Shown here: positions 35,435-46,200 of the stretch, piece by piece | How positions within the stretch are numbered: position 1 is the stretch's first letter | Layout of the letters: each line of letters starts with the position of its first letter | From: Chlorobiota bacterium | Lineage (GTDB): Bacteria > Bacteroidota > Ignavibacteria > OLB7 | DNA length: 64,000 nucleotides | Assembly: GCA_016700335.1 (NCBI GenBank) | Contig: CP065014.1 | Location: 347,001-411,000, forward strand | Direction of reading: 5' to 3' | Position numbers and translations under genes: made by a program | The notes under the pieces: model-generated | Told to the model about the DNA's origin: nothing | What the model saw: the letters and a program-made list of their open reading frames with translations, nothing else | The model's database searches: none

Positions 35435-35926
35435 ATGGATTTCTCAAAAATAAAATTGTTACTAACTGATAATGATGGTGTGCTTACTGATGGAGGTTTT
35501 TATTATTCAAATAGTGGAGATGTATCTGTAAAATATAATTCGCTTGATGGAATGGGTATTGTTTTGTTGCAAGAAAAATTCGATGTTGAAGTTGTTATAA
35601 TATCAGGTTCGGGAGCTGATTATATTTCTAATAGAGCAAAGAAATTAGGAATTAAAATTGTACATTTAAATTGTTATGATAAAGTTGAAATTGTAAAGCA
35701 AATCTTACTTGATAAGAATTTACAAAAGGAAGAAGTTGTATTTATTGGAGATGATGTAAACGATATAGATGCCATGAATTTATGTGGAATAAGAGTTGCA
35801 GTAGCAAATGCTCATAGCAGTTTGTTACCAATAGTAGATTATGTATGCGTTAAAAATGGTGGTGATGGAGCAATTCGTGAGTTAGCAGATATTATTATTA
35901 ATGCAAAATCAAATAAAACTAATTGA
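35435..35926 (+). CDS. kdsC: 3-deoxy-D-manno-octulosonate 8-phosphate phosphatase
   Basis: HAD-superfamily phosphatase releasing phosphate from KDO-8-phosphate, giving KDO for LPS core assembly. At 163 aa it has the short, cap-less KdsC form. Motif I is TDNDGVLTDG (Asp12, Asp14), followed by the typical SLDGMGIVLLQ, the motif II IISG region, and motif IV GDDVNDIDAMNLCGI. The standard motif I is usually DVDGVLTD; here Asn replaces the middle residue, with both aspartates kept. Only KdsC is present; other KDO genes are not in the window. It ends at a shared hairpin with the convergent outer-membrane gene. Confidence 0.93.
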   Translation: MDFSKIKLLLTDNDGVLTDGGFYYSNSGDVSVKYNSLDGMGIVLLQEKFDVEVVIISGSGADYISNRAKKLGIKIVHLNCYDKVEIVKQILLDKNLQKEEVVFIGDDVNDIDAMNLCGIRVAVANAHSSLLPIVDYVCVKNGGDGAIRELADIIINAKSNKTN

Positions 35927-35931
35927 AAAAT

Positions 35932-35971
35932 ATAACAGGTGATAACATTATTTACTGTAAACACCTGTTAT
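35932..35971. terminator. Hairpin between convergent kdsC and outer-membrane protein genes
   Basis: Ten-bp perfect stem ATAACAGGTG/CACCTGTTAT (35932-35941 with 35962-35971), loop of 20 nt. On the minus strand it is followed by TTTTT, so it best serves the minus-strand gene. Confidence 0.65.
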
Positions 35972-36007
35972 TAAAAATATAACTTTTTAAAATTTAATTT
36001 TATTTCT

Positions 36008-36922
36008 TCAAAGTTTAAAAGTATAATCTATTCCCAATGTTACTTCTATTCCTTTAAAAATATTCATTCCAGATGGAATAATAGCAGCATCAAAAGAGAC
36101 ACCTAATTTATCATAAGTATTTACTCTTAAACCACCTCCTAGCTTAATGTATCTTTGTTTTGTAGGGATTGGGTTAGCTACTGAAAATCCTTCAGTAGGT
36201 TTTACAACAGACATTACTCCATTTGCTTGTAAAGTAAATAATAACCAATCATTAATAAAATACCCACCGTTGAGTGCAAAAGTTATCTCATTCCCATATT
36301 CAGGTTTTAAATCATTAAAACAATTTTTATCTACTCCATCTTGACAAGGTATTGACTTTGATAAAGCATATATACTAGATCTGTATTTAAACCCCAAACC
36401 AGCTTGAGCATAAATTGGTAATGGGTGAAAACTTTTACCATAATTCAATGAAAGTTCTGCGTCTATTTGTCCTGCTCCAACACTTGGTGTAAAGTTTCTA
36501 GTATATCCTGTAGGTAATGTAAATGCCAAATTTGCAGATAATACATCCGACCAGCCAGAAATTCCAACTAGATTATTTAGTTTGTATCTACCACCTAACA
36601 TTAATGAGCCAAAAGCAAAAGTTGAATACTTGAATGAAGCGTCTCTTGTTATTACTCTTTTATATGGTAACGAGCCAAATATTGTTACTTCATCATTTAA
36701 TCCACCTTCTGAATATAAATAAAAACTTCTATCAAAAAATGCATTCTCAGTAACGTTATCAGCCATTGGTTTTTGAGTACCATCAAAACCATATTGTTCT
36801 TTTGCAGTTACTGATCCATAAAAAAGTTTTGCATAAATTTCTCCTGAAGGTTTAGTCCAAGCTTGAGAAAAAGATATTATTGGAAAAAGGAATAGTAGAA
36901 TTGAAATCAAATAAAGCTTCAT
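36008..36922 (-). CDS. Outer-membrane beta-barrel protein of unknown function
   Basis: A 304-aa protein with a signal peptide (YLISILLFLFPIISFSQA) and beta-hairpin-like repeats rich in aromatic/glycine alternation (for example YAKLFYGSVTA, LPIYAQAGLGFKYR, ITFALNGGYFINDWL). The last strand ends in a hydrophobic FKL. It resembles transporter-type outer-membrane barrels of the MetA-pathway-phenol or alginate-export style, but specificity is unknown. It is alone on the minus strand, convergent with kdsC. Confidence 0.75.
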   Translation of the reverse strand: MKLYLISILLFLFPIISFSQAWTKPSGEIYAKLFYGSVTAKEQYGFDGTQKPMADNVTENAFFDRSFYLYSEGGLNDEVTIFGSLPYKRVITRDASFKYSTFAFGSLMLGGRYKLNNLVGISGWSDVLSANLAFTLPTGYTRNFTPSVGAGQIDAELSLNYGKSFHPLPIYAQAGLGFKYRSSIYALSKSIPCQDGVDKNCFNDLKPEYGNEITFALNGGYFINDWLLFTLQANGVMSVVKPTEGFSVANPIPTKQRYIKLGGGLRVNTYDKLGVSFDAAIIPSGMNIFKGIEVTLGIDYTFKL

Positions 36923-37374
36923 TATTAAAAGTAAAAAATTAATTTATAGCAATTTATAAAAAAAAGTTTTCTTATATAATATTAATTGTTAAATAGTATT
37001 TGTTGGAATAAAATTAGTATTTGAATCAATTTATGGGGTTAAATAATGAATTTTTTAAAAAAGAGTTATTATTAATTATAGAAAATTAGTTATATTGCGA
37101 AATTGAAAGTAACATGTTGTTACAAATAGGTACTATAAAAACCACTTAGACCATACATAATATGTGTTTTAAGAGTTTCTTTATAGAATTTATTCTGATA
37201 AATAGTTGATTTACTCCATCTTTTAATTAGTTTTTTTATTTTTTTTATAAATTAAATTTTTTTTACTAACAAAAAAGTTTGTGATGTGTTTAGTAATGTG
37301 TTCTTTTCAATAGAATTAAGTAATAAATAATATATAAATCCAAAATTTTAATTTTTAACATCAAAAAAGTCGTT
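36923..37374. other. 452-bp intergenic region with operator-like inverted repeat
   Basis: AT-rich leader between the divergent outer-membrane gene and the 1843-aa surface protein. The imperfect repeat GTAACATGTTGTTAC (37109-37123) has arms GTAACA/TGTTAC around TGT. No ORF or RNA motif is seen; the distance of about 250 bp to the plus start suggests a long leader or distant operator. Confidence 0.4.
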
Positions 37375-40300
37375 ATGAAAAGATTGTTAATGCTTTTCTT
37401 GACTGGTCTCTGTGCTGTTTCGTTGCAATTAAATGCACAAACAAGCCCAACCGTTGCAACTGACGGTGGTGTAACACCACCAACGGACGAGACAATGACT
37501 CCTGCAGCAGTTTCAAGCGGGACTCAACAGTCGAAAGATGCTAAGGATACTGAAAAGGAAAAGGATGAGGAACAACGTAAGAGCGTTGCACCTTTCGGAT
37601 CATATCCGAATGCTGCAACTAATTCGGTTCCAACTACCTATTTAAATCCAAGTGTATCAAATCCAACAGCTAATGCTGCTTCTGAGGCAAACCTAAGTGT
37701 TTTTGCTGGATCGCTTTTGTATCCAAGTCCAAATCCATTAGGAACACAGACGCTTCTAGGAACAACAAATGCATTTACAACTAGTGTAAACGCAACTGGT
37801 TCATATCCAAATGGATATGCAACAAACCATAACCCAATTTCAACTGGGTATTATGCAATGGATAATGCAGCAGCTCAATATGGAGCTCCTTGGCAACCAA
37901 CTTACACTTTCTTGGATATAAGTGGTTCACTTGCCTCTTCTTGGAGACGTATTGCATCTGGACCTTTCCAAAACAGTCCAATTCCATTTACTCCAGCACC
38001 TGCTGGTCCTTTTGGAGTTGAGTATTTTAGAAATCCACAAATGGTTTTACCATCTTTCGGTGCTCCATGCCCAGTAACAGGTGGTGGTGCAGCAGGATAT
38101 GATTCTACTGATGATGCATTTGCTGGACCATTAAGTATAGGATTCCCTTTCTATTATTATGGAGTTAAGTATGATAGTTTTTACGTATCTACAAACGGTT
38201 TGATTATGCTTTCAAATCGTCGTTATAAATATGATGCTTTAGGTAATCGTGCTGATTACGAACCATTTGGTGATAATCCACAACGTCCATTATGGACTAA
38301 CTTACCTGGAGTAAATCCAACACCATCTCAACAAGCAATTCTTGTTCAAGATGTTAATGATGATTATGGATATATGAATGCATTAACAATGTTATCAGGA
38401 CCTCCTGGAACATCTCCTTCTGCGTCAAATCAAAATTTTCCTGCAAATGGTGTTGTTGGTATTCCAACTACTTTAGTAGGTGTAAATACTTCAGTTACTT
38501 CAGCTCAACCAAATTTTATTTTACCAAATGGAGCAATGTCAACTGATAGAGGTTCTTGGAGATCTGTAATTGCACCTTTATGGGATGATTGTGAGTTACC
38601 ACAAGTAACTCCAGATGTTTCTGGTAATAAACCTCCATGCGGAACAGGTATTGGTGAAGATATCGGTAAAGTTTATTGGAGAATTGATCCAACTGGTAAC
38701 CAAATGACAATTTACTTTAAGAATCTTGCAATGGCTTCAAGAGCTAAAACACATGCATTCTTATGTAATACAGTTACACCTGGCTATAATGTAATTAAAT
38801 CTGACTTTCAAGTAACTTTTGATCGTTATGATAGTACTGTAACCTTCAACTATGTATCTTTTACTGGTACAGTTGCTAGATTTCCTCCTCCACCAGCTTC
38901 GGCAATGTTTAGAGCTAATGCAACTATAGGTTTACAAGGTTCAGATCTTATTAATAATGATAACGGAGTCCAAAATACTACAACCGGTACAATTGGTACA
39001 GGAAATAATTTTGGTTCAGTTAAAAATGGATTTACAGTTGCTGCTGGAAATAGCCGTCAATTTACAAGATACACATTCAACGATTGTCCAAATGGAGGTG
39101 GTGTATATGTTGATGGAGATATTGGTTCAACACCATCAGCAGGTATGGCTCTTAAATTCAAACAATGGAAAAACGTTGCTAGAATTTTAAATGTTAAGTA
39201 TAATGTTCCAGATTATACATTATGTGATCCTAGAGTACCAACAACTGTTCAACCTCCACCAAATACTTTTAATATTGCAGCCCCTACTTTTAACTTTGAG
39301 CTTCTTTTAGGGCATCCAGTATTAGGCGTTTTACAACCACAAGGTGTTGTTCAAAATTTAACAGCAGACACTAGATTAGGAAACTTGTTTTTCCAAAATC
39401 CAAATATCAGTCCAGTGGGTATTGGTACTACATGGAATGCATGGAATGCTATAAATAATCCAGCTAATCCAACATACTCAAGCAACTCTTTAGGCAACTT
39501 AGCATTTTGGGTAAATAATCAAGAACAACCTGTATCGTTCGAGGTAACATTTAGAATTACAGATTTAGTTACATTTGGTAATATTCCTTATCAAAATAGT
39601 GCAAGAACTCTTTCATTATATCCAATTTCTTATAACTCAGCAAATGCTGGACCTCCTTATGTAGCAGGTAATACTCCTAACTTCCAAGTTATGGTATTCC
39701 CTCCGTATATTACAAATCAAACTTTAGCTAACCAATTAGGTAGATTTAAAGCTGAGATGTTTGTATCAGATATCTCTCCACTAGGAGCTAGATATGGAGA
39801 ACAATGGCCATTTGATGATACATCTTCTCAATTACTTTTTGGAATAAGAAGAGAAGAAATTCCATATATCAATACATTTAGTGATTATAGTAATTCATTC
39901 TTAGAAGGACCTATTCCAAATGTTAAAAAATGGGTTACAATTGGTGCTGGTATTTCTGATGGTGAAGCTAATACTTATGATCCTCCTTCTCCACGTGGAC
40001 CACAAGGTGATTTAAATATTAACTCTCCTTTAGTTAGAATGGATGGTAGAGATTTCAATGGTACTGGATATTCTTCAACAAGAATTGGTTGGGGACAAAG
40101 TGGAGCAACACCTCCTAACTTAGTTACATCTCAACAACCTCCACAATCAAGTTATCCATCACCTGGAATTGGAGGCGATTTGTTAATTTCATTCCCAATT
40201 AATATCAGTTCAGTTACAAGTCGTCCTGTAATTAATTTATCTTACCAACGCTCAGGTGTAAATAACTATCCTCGCGGATGGAGTGATGCTTCTCGTATTG

Positions 40301-42906
40301 GAACAGATGCTTTAACTACTCAACCTGATAGAAATAATAATTGGACATTCCAAATTTCATTTATTAATTACGTTGTAGGTTGTCCTGATAATTTAGTAGT
40401 TGATTTTGCAAGACCAAGTAATAATGGTTGTAATAGAATGACAAACATTGGGTTAAAATACCCAGGTGTTTCAAGAGCTCCTTATGAAAATGGAAGTGCA
40501 AATGGTGGTGACTGGTATGCACTTGCATATTCAGCAACTGGCGCTCCATTTGGTGATTTAGCTAATGGTTCAGTAACATCATATACACCAAGAGTTGTTA
40601 AATGGCCTGCTGCTAATTATTTAAATCAAGGAGCTTCAACAATTCCATATACTTTGTTCCCAACAGGAACTCAAGTTGCTACACCTTACCCACGTTGGGG
40701 AGTTTTAGGTGGAAATGGTGGTTCAGGTTTAGATACAGCAGGAAAGATAATATTGAATGAATTAGATCCAGGTAAAGATTTTGAATTTACTAGAGTTATG
40801 ATTCCAATTCCATCAGCACATTATCAAGAATTTAGTTGGGCAGCAATTTATCAATTAGCTCCTAATCCTATTTATGATGGTAATTCTGCAAAGTTTTTCC
40901 GTTTTAGAGTACGTGCTGCAGTAAGAAATCATGCATGGTCAGTAACTCCTGCTGGACTTCCTCCAGGAAACATTGCTGATGATGATGATCCATTCTTTGT
41001 TGATAATATCAATTTAACTGAGCCATTATATCCTGAGATTGAAGTTGTAAAAGTAAAAGTAGATTGGCCTTTCACTGAAGCACCTGCTTCTCAAGCAAAA
41101 CAAGTTCCATTAAGTGCAAAAGTATTTAACAATGGATCTAGTGCTTCAACAGCTTTCGGAATGGCAGTATTTGTAGAGAATTTAGATGCACCTCCTGCAC
41201 CAGGTAATTATAGCTATTATAGATATAAATCTGTAATTGCATTACCAGCAGGACAAGAAAGATTTGAGAATTATCCAGCATGGAATGCTCAAGAATGCGG
41301 AGCAAAAATCACTCCAGCTAATCCAAATCAATCTATTTCTACTAATTATAGAATATCTGCTAAAGTTTCAGATAGTTATGAGGCAAACTTCTCATCTTCA
41401 TTAGCAAATTGTGATTATTGTAAACAGAATAATTTACAATACACAGATTTTGCATTAAGATTAGGACCAACCTATGCTTATGATCCTGCTTCAAGTCCAA
41501 CTGGTACAAATGATGTTCCAACATTTGCTACTTATACTGGTAAAGGATTGAATACAATGGGTACTCCAGAAGATGGACAAAATGAATCTCCTTTTGGATC
41601 AGCTGGTGGTCAACAAATTCCTACAGCAAGATTAGGTTCAGGTGCATTTGCAATGAACTTCCCAATATTTGTAACTGATACATTAAAAGGTTATACAGCG
41701 CTTTTTGGTTCAATGAATCAATCACCAGATCAAATTTCATATTTAGTATATCGTAACAATCCTGGTAGTGCACCTAGTGTACCAATTACAGGATCAAGAA
41801 GATATGCAAAACGTGGAGAAGGCTTTAGAATGAGTGGTGCTCCTTCAGATCCACTTTATCCTTATGCATTTGATGAGTATGTTACATTCTTATTAGATAC
41901 ACCATTAGTTTTAACTCCAGGCAATTATTATGTTGCTGTTGAACAATTAGGAGAAGATGGTATTGAGTTAGGAGGTTCAGCTTATCACATGGGTCAGGTA
42001 ATTACATTAGCTCAAGCACCTCCAAGTGCAGGAGTTGGAAATGTTTCTCCTGCGATTTATCGTGATTTAGGTGGTGCTGAGAAATTCTGGTGGGAAAATA
42101 ATGCAGGTGCTTCTGGTACTTGGTTACCATTCATGAGAGATAGAGGTAACCCAGGTTATGCTCACTTCAATTGGGCTGGTTTCCAAGGTGAGGTTACTTT
42201 ATTAGGTAGCACCGGAATTGGTTCAGGAACTAACTTCTCAAGAGGTTCATGGATTCCTATGCTTCGTCCTTACTTCGGTTCAAAAAATGCTAATGATTGT
42301 ACTGTATTACCTGTTGAAATGACTGAGTTTAATTTAACAGAATTATCAGATGCGATTAGATTAGATTGGAGAACATCTAGTGAAACAAATAACTATGGTT
42401 ATAATGTTGAACGTAGAGTTAAAGGATCTGATGCTTGGTCAAATGTACCTTCAGGATTTGTGAAAGGAAATGGAACAACAAATGTTCCTCAGAATTATAA
42501 CTTTACTGATGCAAATGTTGAGCGTGATTTAACTTATCAATATCGTTTACGTCAAGAAGATATAGATGGAAGTAAAAATTATAGTGCTGTTCGTGAAGGA
42601 AGAATAGAAAGTGTACGCGCTGGAGAGCTTTCTATGTTAGAACAAAACACTCCTAATCCAATGTCTAATCAAACAGCATTTGGTGTGAATGTTAAAACAG
42701 CAGGAATCTATAATATTGAAATATCAGATATTTATGGTAAGACAGTTCGTTCTTTAAGTTTCAATGCTGAATCAGGTAAAAGAACTTCAGTTAATTGGGA
42801 TGGAAAAGATGAAAATGGTACTACAGTATCTGCTGGAAATTATATCTACAAATTAGTCGGTAATGGTCTTCCAGTTGTATCTCGTAAACTTACTATAGTA
42901 AAATAA
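37375..42906 (+). CDS. Very large T9SS-secreted surface protein (1843 aa)
   Basis: The largest gene here. A signal peptide (LLMLFLTGLCAVSLQLNAQ) precedes a Pro/Thr/Ser-rich N-terminal region (about 25-115), long beta-rich stretches without recognised enzymatic motifs, and a C-terminal FlgD-like T9SS type A sorting domain (about 1770-1843, reading VNWDGKDENGTTVSAGNYIY and ending RKLTIVK). Just before it is a fibronectin-like segment with the conserved LDWRTSSETNNYGYNVERR. The base composition is visibly richer in C and G than neighbours, with codons typical of a highly expressed gene, so this may be a major envelope or sheath protein. Monocistronic with a strong terminator. Confidence 0.85.
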   Translation: MKRLLMLFLTGLCAVSLQLNAQTSPTVATDGGVTPPTDETMTPAAVSSGTQQSKDAKDTEKEKDEEQRKSVAPFGSYPNAATNSVPTTYLNPSVSNPTANAASEANLSVFAGSLLYPSPNPLGTQTLLGTTNAFTTSVNATGSYPNGYATNHNPISTGYYAMDNAAAQYGAPWQPTYTFLDISGSLASSWRRIASGPFQNSPIPFTPAPAGPFGVEYFRNPQMVLPSFGAPCPVTGGGAAGYDSTDDAFAGPLSIGFPFYYYGVKYDSFYVSTNGLIMLSNRRYKYDALGNRADYEPFGDNPQRPLWTNLPGVNPTPSQQAILVQDVNDDYGYMNALTMLSGPPGTSPSASNQNFPANGVVGIPTTLVGVNTSVTSAQPNFILPNGAMSTDRGSWRSVIAPLWDDCELPQVTPDVSGNKPPCGTGIGEDIGKVYWRIDPTGNQMTIYFKNLAMASRAKTHAFLCNTVTPGYNVIKSDFQVTFDRYDSTVTFNYVSFTGTVARFPPPPASAMFRANATIGLQGSDLINNDNGVQNTTTGTIGTGNNFGSVKNGFTVAAGNSRQFTRYTFNDCPNGGGVYVDGDIGSTPSAGMALKFKQWKNVARILNVKYNVPDYTLCDPRVPTTVQPPPNTFNIAAPTFNFELLLGHPVLGVLQPQGVVQNLTADTRLGNLFFQNPNISPVGIGTTWNAWNAINNPANPTYSSNSLGNLAFWVNNQEQPVSFEVTFRITDLVTFGNIPYQNSARTLSLYPISYNSANAGPPYVAGNTPNFQVMVFPPYITNQTLANQLGRFKAEMFVSDISPLGARYGEQWPFDDTSSQLLFGIRREEIPYINTFSDYSNSFLEGPIPNVKKWVTIGAGISDGEANTYDPPSPRGPQGDLNINSPLVRMDGRDFNGTGYSSTRIGWGQSGATPPNLVTSQQPPQSSYPSPGIGGDLLISFPINISSVTSRPVINLSYQRSGVNNYPRGWSDASRIGTDALTTQPDRNNNWTFQISFINYVVGCPDNLVVDFARPSNNGCNRMTNIGLKYPGVSRAPYENGSANGGDWYALAYSATGAPFGDLANGSVTSYTPRVVKWPAANYLNQGASTIPYTLFPTGTQVATPYPRWGVLGGNGGSGLDTAGKIILNELDPGKDFEFTRVMIPIPSAHYQEFSWAAIYQLAPNPIYDGNSAKFFRFRVRAAVRNHAWSVTPAGLPPGNIADDDDPFFVDNINLTEPLYPEIEVVKVKVDWPFTEAPASQAKQVPLSAKVFNNGSSASTAFGMAVFVENLDAPPAPGNYSYYRYKSVIALPAGQERFENYPAWNAQECGAKITPANPNQSISTNYRISAKVSDSYEANFSSSLANCDYCKQNNLQYTDFALRLGPTYAYDPASSPTGTNDVPTFATYTGKGLNTMGTPEDGQNESPFGSAGGQQIPTARLGSGAFAMNFPIFVTDTLKGYTALFGSMNQSPDQISYLVYRNNPGSAPSVPITGSRRYAKRGEGFRMSGAPSDPLYPYAFDEYVTFLLDTPLVLTPGNYYVAVEQLGEDGIELGGSAYHMGQVITLAQAPPSAGVGNVSPAIYRDLGGAEKFWWENNAGASGTWLPFMRDRGNPGYAHFNWAGFQGEVTLLGSTGIGSGTNFSRGSWIPMLRPYFGSKNANDCTVLPVEMTEFNLTELSDAIRLDWRTSSETNNYGYNVERRVKGSDAWSNVPSGFVKGNGTTNVPQNYNFTDANVERDLTYQYRLRQEDIDGSKNYSAVREGRIESVRAGELSMLEQNTPNPMSNQTAFGVNVKTAGIYNIEISDIYGKTVRSLSFNAESGKRTSVNWDGKDENGTTVSAGNYIYKLVGNGLPVVSRKLTIVK

Positions 42907-43210
42907 ATTAAGTAAGTTGTTATTAATAAGTCCTCTCAATTAATTTTGAGAGGACTTTTTTTTGATACAATTACTAACAATTTTAATACACTTACTATAT
43001 AAATAAACAATAATTGGAATTTAATAGTTACTTTTATTATTATTCATACATAGTTGAAATCAAAATGAACTAAACTTGAAAAGAATTTTACAAATAAACT
43101 TGGTATTTATGAATAAAAGTTTATGAAACCTTTTAAAAATAAAAGTGTTTAAAAAAGAAAATCGATTTTAATTATCAAAAATATAATATTTATATTAACA
43201 GCAAAAAATT
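42907..43210. other. 304-bp intergenic region
   Basis: Begins with the terminator of the 1843-aa gene (42928-42963), then AT-rich leader sequence for the 1749-aa gene. Nothing else seen; a near -7 match TAAACTTG occurs about 140 bp before the start. Confidence 0.5.
42928..42963 (+). terminator. Strong terminator of the 1843-aa gene
   Basis: Twelve-bp perfect stem AAGTCCTCTCAA/TTGAGAGGACTT (42928-42939 with 42946-42957), loop TTAATT, then T8. Confidence 0.9.
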
Positions 43211-46200
43211 ATGAAAAGTAAATTTCAAAGTTTAAGCTTTTTACTAATTCTTATTGTTTCCATTATAAGTGGGAGTCAGAATTTACTAAAAGCAAATCCT
43301 CCAGTTTGTTTAATTAGACCTTTATCAAATGAAAGTTATTGCGTAGATGCTGCGGGTAACATTTCCATATCTTGGAATAATGCAGATGCAACATGCAATA
43401 CAATTGTTCAATATGGACCTACTATTGTTGGACCTTGGACTACAATAACTGCAACAGGCTCATCTCCAGGAGGTTCAGTTAGTTGGGCACCTCCAACAGT
43501 ACCTGGAAATTGGTTTGTCAAATTAAGTCAGGGCTGTAATGCTGGAAGTACACAAACGGTAGGATTTCAAGTAAGAGCAGCTTTAGGTGGCTCTGGAACT
43601 TTACCAGATATAACTATTTGTGCAGGTGGAACTTTAGATTTAAACCAAGCTGGTGCTGGACAAGTTACTGGAACAGGAGCTTGTGGAAATTATAGATATA
43701 AATGGACAAGATATGATGCAGGGAGCTCTACTTGGGTTGACATGGTATCAAATGTAGGATTACCTACTGCTGGGTTTATAACTACAACTTGGACATTTAA
43801 CACTGCGGCTGCAGATGGAGGTCAATGGGCTTTAGAAATTTATGATTGTCAAAGAAGCTCAACTAGTCCTTGTGTGTCTGCAGCATCACAACCACCATAT
43901 AACTGTGGTCCTGTAAGAATTGTATTTAATGTTAATATTATAATTCCATTTAACTCATTAACTTTAACTCCAGGTTCTACTTTTAATGTATGTAAAGGAA
44001 GTGGCCAAATTATTACAGCAGCTGCTGCAGGTGGAGGAGCAGCAACATATATTTTTGAGAGAAGTTCTAATGGAGCAATTCCATGGACTAATGTTCAAAC
44101 GGGTTCATCACCAACTTATGATGTTTCAACAAAAGTAGGTATTAGTTTTTATAGAGTTAGATTGCAAAACGCTCCTTGTGCTGAACTTATGAGTAATGAT
44201 GTAAGAGTAGATGTACAAGAATTACCTTCTGGAGCTAAGATAACAACTCCAGGACCAACAACAACATGTGTTAATGGATCTTTTCCTCAACTTGATGCTG
44301 AAATTATTAAAACACCAATACCTGGTTTAAATTATTTAACAAATTGGCAAATGAGTACTGATGGAGGTGTTATTTGGACTGATGTTACGACTCCTGGGCT
44401 ACCACCTGGAATCACTTTCTCATTTACTCCTCCTGGAACAGTACCAGTTGGAGAAACACAATTTAGATTAAAAGTTAGTTCATTAGGATGTCTTCCAGGT
44501 ATTTATTCTAATATAATAAAAGTATATGGAAATACAGGATTAAACTTTGCTTTAATTGCTCCTAATCCTGCAGCAACAACAATTTGTACAAGTGATAATA
44601 TAAAAATTGATGCTAGAATAAATTTACCTTGTCCAGGTTACGCTAATATTGTAACATATGATGTTTATAGGAATTCAGTAGTAAACACTAATCCAGCTTG
44701 GACTTGTCCAAACACTCCTCATGGAATAGTTGCTGGTTGGGCAGAGGTTACTCCTAGTTCAATAATTGCAACAGGTTTGCCTTATCAAAACATAGCACCT
44801 GGTTGCATAACAGGAACTTCTCCTATAACTGCTATATCATTACCTTCACCAGCAACTCCAGGTACTTATAGATATTACGTAGTTGCTAGAACAGGCTGTA
44901 TAGTAGGTGGACTTCCAAATATAGTTGATTGTCAATTTATTGATTATACTATAAATCAGGGTCCTGTAGTAACTGGGTTGACTCCAAACTTAATTGTTTG
45001 TTCTCCAAACAATGCAAATTGGAACTTTACATTAGGTGGAACTTCAGCATTAATTAGCTGGACATTCACACCAACAAATCCAGCAGGTCCATCAGTACCA
45101 TTAACAAATGGTACTAAATATACAATTTCAGGAGGACTTCCAGGTCCAGGCTCATTCGCTGTATTAAATACAACAACATCTGATGAAGGAGTTTATCAAG
45201 CAACTATAAAATCATCTAACAGTTGTTCGGATTTAATTTTAACTTGCTCATTATCTGTTAAAACAGCAGTTCAATTTACTGGAACAAATTCTCCAGTCGA
45301 AGTATGTAAAAACGCCACTACTGGAATTTTAATTAGTGGAATTACAGGTACTTTTCCTACAGGAAAGACTGATTACATCTATCAATGGAGAAGAGGCACA
45401 TCAAACTTATCAAATGGTCCAACAGGAACAGGCTCAACTTTATCAGGAACAGATTCAGCAACATTAGTTATTACAAATGCTGGTGCAGCGGATGCTGGAA
45501 ATGATTACAATTTGAATATAACTGGCTATTGTGGTACTTTAAATGTTCCAAATCAACAAATTTCTTTGTTAACACCACCTAGCTTATCTAGTATGTTGAA
45601 TCAAGAATTATGTGTTGGTAATAATGCTACATTTACAGTAAATGGATTAGGATCTGCTTTTATAGTAAATTGGATTGGACCTAATGGAGCAATTACCCCA
45701 GGTGGCAGATTTACTATAAATGCCAATGGAGATATGCAAATAAGTAACATTGGATTTACTGATGCGGGAATTTATACAGTTACATTAAAGAATAGTTGTA
45801 ACAGTGTTGGAGTAACATCTTCATCTAGATTAGATATTTTAGATATTCCTACAATTAATACACAATTGTCAAATCAAACTGTATGCCCTGGAGGTAATGT
45901 AACATTTGCTGGATCAATTGTAACAGGTATTCCAGTTGGAACGGTAGTTTATAGTTGGGCAAAAAATAATGTTGCAATTGCAAATGGACCAACAGGAACT
46001 GGATCAACTTATAGTGGTGCTTCAACAACAGCTTTAACTATTACTGGAGTAAAAAATGCAGATGCTGCAACTTATACATTAATTGCAAAAAACAAATGTG
46101 GAGAGGCAAAGAGTGCAGGACAGTTAATAGTTCAAACATCTCCAACAATTTCGGGATTAGTAAATAAAACTATTTGTGAAGATGGAAGTGTTACTTATGA

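Noticed and set aside
37781..40549. Several minus-strand ORFs inside the 1843-aa gene
   Set aside because: No start context, low-complexity composition and no family pattern; all are antisense shadows.
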